Assembly: GCF_009911645.1 (NCBI RefSeq)
Contig: NZ_QWKI01000092.1
Coordinates: 1-58,552 of the forward strand
Source: Pseudoflavonifractor sp. 60
GTDB taxonomy: Bacteria > Bacillota > Clostridia > Oscillospirales > Oscillospiraceae
Length of the DNA: 58,552 bases
Direction of reading: 5' to 3'
The notes below the pieces were generated by a model. That model ran no database searches and had not been told where the DNA came from. It was given only the letters and a program-made list of their open reading frames with translations. Shown here piece after piece: positions 53,812 to 58,552 of this stretch; within the stretch, counting starts at the first letter, position 1, and the number at the start of each line of letters is the position of its first letter. The translations under genes and the position numbers were made by a program.

Positions 53812-55464
53812 ATGATCGAGAAAACATACAATGTCGGCATCTATTGTAGATTAAGCAACGATGACGAAAGAGACGGGGAATCCGTCAGCATTGAAAATCA
53901 AAAGCTGCTGCTTCAGCGGTATGTGCGGGAGCGGGGCTGGAATGAAGTGGACACCTATGTGGATGACGGCTATTCTGGAACAAACTTCCAGCGTCCCGGC
54001 GTTCAGCGCCTGATTGCTGACGCAAAGGCCGGACGCATCAATGTCATTCTCGTCAAGGACCTGTCCCGGTTCGGCAGAAACTACATCGAGTTCGGCCAGT
54101 ACACCGATTACCTGTTCCCGTCCATTGGGTGTCGGTTTATCGCCCTCAACAACGGCATCGACACCATGAGTAATGACGGCAGTACCGATGTCATGTGTTT
54201 TTTGAACTTATTTAACGAGTTTTACAGCCGGGACACAAGTAAAAAGGTAAAAGCCGTCAAAAAAGCCTGCGCCGAGAGCGGGAAGTACATGGGTACATAT
54301 CCTCCCATCGGCTATAAGCGTGACCCGTTGGACAAGCACCACTTTGTCATTGACGAGGAAACCGCGCCGCTGGTCCGCCGCATTTTTGCTATGCGGGCCT
54401 CCGGCATGGCGTTCCGAAAGATTGCCACCACCTTAAACGCCGAGGGCGTTCAGCCGCCCGGTGAGTTGTACTATCAGCGCCAGGGCCGCACCGACCCCCG
54501 CCGTGTCAACCACCTGTGGAACGAAAGCACCGTTAAGGTGATGATCCGCAACGAAGCCTATATCGGCAACATGGTCCAAGGCAAATGCGGCACCCTCTCC
54601 TACAAATCCAAAAAGCTGGTAGCGAAACCCAAAGATCAGTGGATTCGTGTGGAGGGGACCCATGAGCCGATCATCTCCCGCGAAGTTTGGGATACAGTTG
54701 TCAGCATCGACCAGAAGAAGGTGCGGAAGTCCGAGACTTCGGACGGCATCAAGAGCATTTTCACCGGCTTGGTCTACTGCGCGGACTGTGGATTCAAAAT
54801 GCGCAACCAGGTGGAGCGGTTCACTTATAAAGATGGAAGTCCAGGGCGGTACAGCTCTTTCATGTGCGGGAGTTACTCCCGCAGCGGGAAAAGCGCCTGC
54901 ACCATCCATACCATCTATGAAAATGTGCTGACGCAGATTGTCTTGGAGGACATTCGGGAGAAAGCCCGATATGCCGCCCATGACCGGGAGCGGCTGCTGG
55001 CGAAGATCATCCGCATGAAGGATAAGGAGCAGCACAGCCGTGCGGCGTCCTATGAGCAGGAGTTTCGAGTGGCCACTGCCCGTGTCGCGGAGCTGGAAAA
55101 GCTGATGCAGAATCTCTATGAAGATAAATGCGCTGGCGTTGTCCCGCCCACGGTATTCCAGACGCTGATGAAGAAGTATGAAACGGAACGTGCGCAGAAA
55201 GCCGCCGCCCTCCCGGAGCTGGAGCAGAAAGTCAGGGCGCAGTTGGAGAACCGCCATGACGCCGACCAGTGGGCTGAGATCATCCGGCGCTATACGGAGA
55301 TCACCGAGCTGGATGAAACCATTCTGTTTGAGTTGGTGGACCGTATTGAGGTTGGTGAGGCCCAAAAGTGCGGCAACACCCGCGTTCAGGATGTAAAGGT
55401 ATTTTATCGTTATGTCGGCTGTGTGGACGATGCGTTGTCCCAGGAAAGGCGGGCGGCGGTATGA
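53812..55464 (+). CDS. Large serine recombinase 1 (TnpX-like)
   Basis: The protein has 550 aa. The resolvase domain starts VGIYCRLSNDDERDGESVSI with catalytic Ser in CRLS, then DDGYSGTNFQRPGVQRLI and LVKDLSRFGRNYIEFGQYTD. The recombinase domain follows (GYKRDPLDKHHFVIDEETAP), then a zinc ribbon (YCADCGFKM...FMCGSY...CTIH) and a coiled coil. These enzymes excise and insert the ICE as a circle without a tyrosine intermediate. All expected residues are intact. Its promoter and start site are clear. Confidence 0.92.
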   Translation: MIEKTYNVGIYCRLSNDDERDGESVSIENQKLLLQRYVRERGWNEVDTYVDDGYSGTNFQRPGVQRLIADAKAGRINVILVKDLSRFGRNYIEFGQYTDYLFPSIGCRFIALNNGIDTMSNDGSTDVMCFLNLFNEFYSRDTSKKVKAVKKACAESGKYMGTYPPIGYKRDPLDKHHFVIDEETAPLVRRIFAMRASGMAFRKIATTLNAEGVQPPGELYYQRQGRTDPRRVNHLWNESTVKVMIRNEAYIGNMVQGKCGTLSYKSKKLVAKPKDQWIRVEGTHEPIISREVWDTVVSIDQKKVRKSETSDGIKSIFTGLVYCADCGFKMRNQVERFTYKDGSPGRYSSFMCGSYSRSGKSACTIHTIYENVLTQIVLEDIREKARYAAHDRERLLAKIIRMKDKEQHSRAASYEQEFRVATARVAELEKLMQNLYEDKCAGVVPPTVFQTLMKKYETERAQKAAALPELEQKVRAQLENRHDADQWAEIIRRYTEITELDETILFELVDRIEVGEAQKCGNTRVQDVKVFYRYVGCVDDALSQERRAAV

Positions 55465-57101
55465 ACAAGTTGTATAAGGTGGGCATCTACTGCCGTTTGA
55501 GCGTGGATGACGCCTCCAACTCCGCCAAGGCCAAGAACTACATCCCCGCTGATGAATCCGTCAGCATCGAAAATCAGCGGGAGCTGCTGTCCAAGTTCGC
55601 CATGCTCAACGGCTGGGTGGAAACCAAGACCTATTGTGACGATGGGTATAGCGGGGGCAACTTTCAGCGGCCCGGATTTCTGGAAATGCTGGAGGACGCC
55701 CGGAACGGCGTTATCAACCTCATCCTCGTCAAAGACCTCTCCCGCCTGGGACGGGACTTCGTGGAGGTAGGCCGGTACACAGACGTTGTATTTCCCAGCC
55801 TGGGATGCCGGTTTGTTTCTGTGCTGGACTGTTTGGACAGCGAGGGCGATAACACGGATATGCTCCATTTCCGCAGTCTGATGAACGATTACCATTTACG
55901 GGACCTGAGCAGTAAGATCAAATCGGTGCTGCACAGCAAAAAGGCCAGCGGTCAGTTCATTTCCGCATACGCCCCCTACGGCTACCGCAAGAGCGCCGAG
56001 GACAAGCACAAGCTGGTCATTGATGAGTACGCTGCCGGTATCGTGCGCCGGATATATGATATGCGGCTTGCGGGTATGGCCTACGGCCAGATCACCGCAA
56101 CCCTCAACCGGGAGGGCATTACCTCGCCGCGTGTCTACTGGAGCCAGATCAACGGCAAGGACGGCTGCAAAGCCACCCAGCTCTGGACCTATGCAACGGT
56201 AAAAACCATTCTCCATAATGAGGTCTACAAAGGGACGCTGCTGATGAACCACACCGGCACCCGTTCCTATAAGGACCACACGCAGATCGACAAGCCGGAA
56301 ATTGAGTGGATTCGCCATGAGGCGCTGCATGAGGCCATTGTCACCGCAGAGGAATGGGAGGCCGTTCAAAAGATCAATGAGGCGGCAAGTCTCGGTTCTG
56401 TCGGCAGACAGGAGCCTACTGCAAAATTGTTCACCGGCAAGCTGGTATGCGCTGATTGCAAGACCCCTTTAAGCGCCAATGCGGAGACGCAGCATCGCAA
56501 AAATGGCACGAAAAAACGCTATGTTTCCTATTTCTGCGGGACCTATGGCAAGTCGGGCCGGAGCGTGTGTTCATGGCACAGGATTTATGAACAGACGCTG
56601 ACGCAGATCGTGATTGCGGAAATCAGGTCCCAGGCCCAGGCGGTGACGGTGAATGAAGCCGCCGTAGTGGACAAGCTCAAACGCAAAATCGCAGATTATG
56701 ATGGACAGCGTTTGGCCAATGCCCAGCAGGAAATCAGCAAGCTGCGCCGCAGGGTGCAGGAGTTGGAGACCATGACCGCGAAACTTTATGAGGATAAGTA
56801 CAGCGGCGCGGTCAGCGAAAGCACATTCATGGTGCTGACGCAAAAAAATGAACAGGAGCGGCTTGCCAAGGCGGAACGCCTGGATGCGCTTCTGTCCGAG
56901 GTAGACAAGGCACAACAGAAAACCGCCGCCATTCATAACTGGACGGCGATTATCCGAAAGTATTTGAATTTGCAGGAACTCGACCGGGCCACCATTGATG
57001 AACTGATAGACCATATTGAAGTCGGTGAGCGTACCGTTGTAGACGGGCAGCGCAGACAGGACATCAAAGTGTTTTACCGCTTTGTAGGTCTGGTCGAGTA
57101 A
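55461..57101 (+). CDS. Large serine recombinase 2
   Basis: The protein has 546 aa, with ATG 55461 overlapping the stop of recombinase 1 by 4 nt. It shows VGIYCRLSVDDASNSAK (Ser in CRLS), DDGYSGGNFQRPGFLEML, LVKDLSRLGRDFVEVGRYTD, the recombinase domain APYGYRKSAEDKHKLVIDEY, and a zinc ribbon CADCKTPLSAN...YFCGTYGKSG...CSWH. It is related to but clearly distinct from recombinase 1. Tandem genes of this kind may act as a pair. It is the last ICE gene before the presumed right end. Confidence 0.92.
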   Translation: MNKLYKVGIYCRLSVDDASNSAKAKNYIPADESVSIENQRELLSKFAMLNGWVETKTYCDDGYSGGNFQRPGFLEMLEDARNGVINLILVKDLSRLGRDFVEVGRYTDVVFPSLGCRFVSVLDCLDSEGDNTDMLHFRSLMNDYHLRDLSSKIKSVLHSKKASGQFISAYAPYGYRKSAEDKHKLVIDEYAAGIVRRIYDMRLAGMAYGQITATLNREGITSPRVYWSQINGKDGCKATQLWTYATVKTILHNEVYKGTLLMNHTGTRSYKDHTQIDKPEIEWIRHEALHEAIVTAEEWEAVQKINEAASLGSVGRQEPTAKLFTGKLVCADCKTPLSANAETQHRKNGTKKRYVSYFCGTYGKSGRSVCSWHRIYEQTLTQIVIAEIRSQAQAVTVNEAAVVDKLKRKIADYDGQRLANAQQEISKLRRRVQELETMTAKLYEDKYSGAVSESTFMVLTQKNEQERLAKAERLDALLSEVDKAQQKTAAIHNWTAIIRKYLNLQELDRATIDELIDHIEVGERTVVDGQRRQDIKVFYRFVGLVE

Positions 57102-57194
57102 AAGCAGTATGCAGTAGAATCTGGAATCTTAACCGCTTGATATATTCATGGAATCACCATTCGTTGTTCCCCCTCCCAAACAGCGTTTGTTCTT
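57102..57194. other. Presumed right-end junction of the ICE
   Basis: After the recombinase 2 stop at 57101 the sequence runs to about 57194 without ICE genes. The resident recombinase gene on the minus strand loses homology here, after KNVM at 57195-57197. The junction therefore lies within about 10 bp of 57190. The exact attachment core cannot be seen without the left end. Confidence 0.6.
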
Positions 57195-57584
57195 CATGAC
57201 GTTTTTCAGCGCCGCTTTGTCGTTGTTCTTGTTGGCGGTGTCCACGCAGTCATTGACCGCAATATAGCGGACATTCTTCATTGGAAAGTAAATTTCTGTA
57301 AAATGGCCCACCTTCAAATGGTCGCGGCCCAACCAGGATAAATCCTTGGTGATGACCACATCAATTTTACCCGCTTCAATATCGTCCAGCATACGGTTAA
57401 AATCTGGACGGTCGAAATTAAGACCGCTCCATCCGTCGTCCACATAGACATCCACCACCAAAAAACCATGCTCTTTGGCGTATTGGGTCAACATGGCCTT
57501 TTGCGTCCTGATGCTCTCGCTGTCCCCCTGCGCCATATCGTCTTTTGACAGGCGGCAGTAGAGGGCTGTCCGTAAAACACCCAT
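57129..57584 (-). pseudogene. Resident serine recombinase, truncated
   Basis: ATG 57584 follows GGAGG and opens a third serine recombinase: TALYCRLSKDDMAQGDSESI, VDDGWSGLNFDRPDFNRML, ITKDLSWLGRDHLKVGHFTE, VNDCVDTANKNNDKAALKNVM. After 130 residues homology stops, and 20 unrelated residues lead to a stop at 57129. Full-length relatives continue for about 400 more residues. The likely cause is insertion of the ICE into this gene, with the rest beyond the left end. Confidence 0.82.
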
Positions 57585-57776
57585 TCAGACGACCTCCTTT
57601 GTCTGATTTCTGCCCTCATTGTAATGCGTATCTTTCACATTCTCAAAGGTGCGAACGGGGCATTTCCCATGCCGCACCGCATCCACCAGCAGGGAGATGA
57701 ATACCTCCCGCATATCTGCGGTGCCCAAATAGACCGGCTGCACCTTTATCGTCGGGCGTGTGACCTTTTTTGCCAT
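57585..57776 (-). CDS. Small protein beside the resident recombinase
   Basis: The protein has 63 aa. I choose ATG 57776, with GGAGGA about 9 nt upstream, over an ATG at 57797. The core is TRPTIKVQPVYLGTADMREV then FISLLVDAVRHGKCPVRTFE. It has no membrane helix or known motif. It ends directly at the recombinase start, and small proteins of this kind precede serine recombinases in related elements; its function is unknown. Confidence 0.6.
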   Translation of the reverse strand: MAKKVTRPTIKVQPVYLGTADMREVFISLLVDAVRHGKCPVRTFENVKDTHYNEGRNQTKEVV

Positions 57777-57802
57777 AACCGTATATCCTCCCATCAAAGG
57801 CG

Positions 57803-57832
57803 GAGGGGGAGCACCCGCAGGCGTTCCCCCTC
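57803..57832. terminator. GC-rich hairpin
   Basis: GAGGGGGA and TCCCCCTC pair as an 8-bp stem around a 14-nt interior, between the small gene and the YdbC-like gene. No clear T run follows on either strand. Confidence 0.4.
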
Positions 57833-57839
57833 GTAAACA

Positions 57840-58067
57840 TCATTCAGACAATACTTTTTGCAAGGCCAGAAAGAGATTTTTTGCTTCGGCCTGCGTCAGC
57901 GCAATACCCTTGCCGCACTTCTCCCGCCCCGGCGACCAACTGCGAATATCATACTTCGGCTCCGCGCTATTCCATGATACCAGGTTGATTTCCTTGGTGT
58001 AGCCGCTGCCGCTGACAGACAAAACGGCGATTTCTTTTGTGATTTTCATATCAATGTTTTTCATCAT
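57840..58067 (-). CDS. YdbC/PC4-like protein
   Basis: The protein has 75 aa and starts MMKNIDMKITKEIAVLSVSG, with AGAGGGTG upstream. The pattern (VLSVSGSGYTKEINLVSWN; KYDIRSWSPGREKCGKGIAL; TQAEAKNLFLALQKVL) is that of the YdbC family, which shares the single-stranded DNA-binding fold of the transcription coactivator PC4. It is common in clostridial mobile elements. Start codons at 58067 and 58064 cannot be separated. Confidence 0.78.
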   Translation of the reverse strand: MMKNIDMKITKEIAVLSVSGSGYTKEINLVSWNSAEPKYDIRSWSPGREKCGKGIALTQAEAKNLFLALQKVLSE

Positions 58068-58084
58068 CAGACCACCCTCTTTGA

Positions 58085-58513
58085 TTACCGACTGTCCCGG
58101 TTCCGCCTGCGCCGCAATTCCCGTTCCAAAAGACGGATAATGGTTTCTTCCATCTGCTGGGGCGTTGTCCCCCTGGGGAAATACTTCCGCAGCTTATCCA
58201 TGCCGATTTTGATAGTTTCTTTCTGATTGCCCTTTCCCTCGGTCATAATGGCAAAAATAGCGTCCATATCAAGCTGCCCCGTCTGGCTCAACTTCTTCAT
58301 CCGTTGGGCCTGGGCCAGCGAGGGTGTAGCGTCCTCGCTCTCCATCGTGGTGAGCAGATTTTCCTGTTCCTCCTGGGTCAAAAAGGACAGCTCTGCCCCA
58401 GGGGTGAGGGCGATCCTGCCCTCGTCCACCATCTGCAAAATAGGCGTCACCAACTCCATCAGGCGGATAAACCGCTGTGATTTTGTCAATATGAGTTGAC
58501 ACATTTCGCGCAA
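58085..58513 (-). pseudogene. ParB-like partition protein, C-terminal part
   Basis: Residues from KSQRFIRLMELVTPILQMVD onward match the region after the helix-turn-helix of ParB/RepB-type proteins in these elements, followed by AELSFLTQEEQENLL and RMKKLSQTGQLDMDAIF. The usual N-terminal nuclease-like domain is missing: the frame begins at an improvised ATG with no good ribosome binding site. Either a deletion has joined other DNA just before KSQRF or the gene continues in another frame beyond the edge. Confidence 0.6.
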
Positions 58514-58552
58514 GGATTTTAGGATCTAAGCAGCCACCGCAGTGAGGGACAG

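Noticed and set aside
1-58552. CRISPR array, rRNA or tRNA genes
   Set aside because: No regularly spaced repeats and no recognisable RNA gene core sequences were seen on either strand.

Overview
The window is most of an integrative and conjugative element (ICE) of the CD1108/CTn class found in gut Clostridia (Oscillospiraceae/Lachnospiraceae-like hosts). The evidence is the gene set: VirB4-type ATPase, NlpC/P60 'CD1108' protein, DUF4315, DUF4366, topoisomerase III, Cys_rich_VLP, ArdC/YodL protein, TTRAP, giant methylase-helicase, DUF3849, MobC, relaxase, ICE sigma factor, TnpW and large serine recombinases. Core genes are GC-rich, tightly packed and often overlap by 4-11 nt. The left end of the element lies outside the window. 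The right end appears to lie near 57.1-57.2 kb, where a resident serine recombinase gene is cut off and followed by YdbC-like and ParB-like genes of another element.

Layout. 0-5.4 kb: virB4, split by a sense-oriented group II intron (385-3232). 5.4-9.1 kb: transfer and envelope genes. 9.1-9.7 kb: Phd/RelE-type toxin-antitoxin pair with its own promoter and terminator. 9.8-15.6 kb: topB, a Cys-rich protein, an ArdC/metallopeptidase/YodL protein and TTRAP. 15.5-22.5 kb: N-terminal part of the giant methylase-helicase, with two frame breaks and a complete tnpV gene overprinted in another frame. 22.5-45.5 kb: a block that appears inverted. Read on the minus strand it carries the helicase C-terminal half (itself split by a second group II intron, 41790-44163), DUF3849, mobC, SLOG-like protein, relaxase and a regulatory/transport cargo. 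45.5-51.1 kb: a second two-component system and ABC exporter operon. 51.6-57.1 kb: XRE regulator, sigma factor, TnpW and two tandem serine recombinases.

The main structural observation is that a 14-bp sequence occurs in inverted orientation at 22499-22512 and 45487-45500. Flipping the 23 kb between them reconnects two broken genes in frame: the helicase (motif I rejoined to DEAH and the later motifs) and a lipoprotein of the bacteriocin-associated ABC type. It also places all ICE core genes on one strand. With the intron spliced, the helicase would be about 3,100 residues, but two frame breaks at about 15.79 and 18.49 kb would remain.

Cargo. There are two peptide-antibiotic-sensing style modules: RR/HK with an FtsX-type ABC transporter and lipoprotein, and RR/HK with an ABC-2 exporter and a YxeA-like protein. 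Each has direct-repeat operators with an 11-bp period. There is also a LytTR response regulator/GHKL kinase pair with two paralogous unknown proteins and a divergent metallo-beta-lactamase-fold hydrolase, and a small cluster that may encode immunity proteins. No rRNA, tRNA or CRISPR array was seen. Family names rest on recognising sequence motifs by eye; no database search was run.
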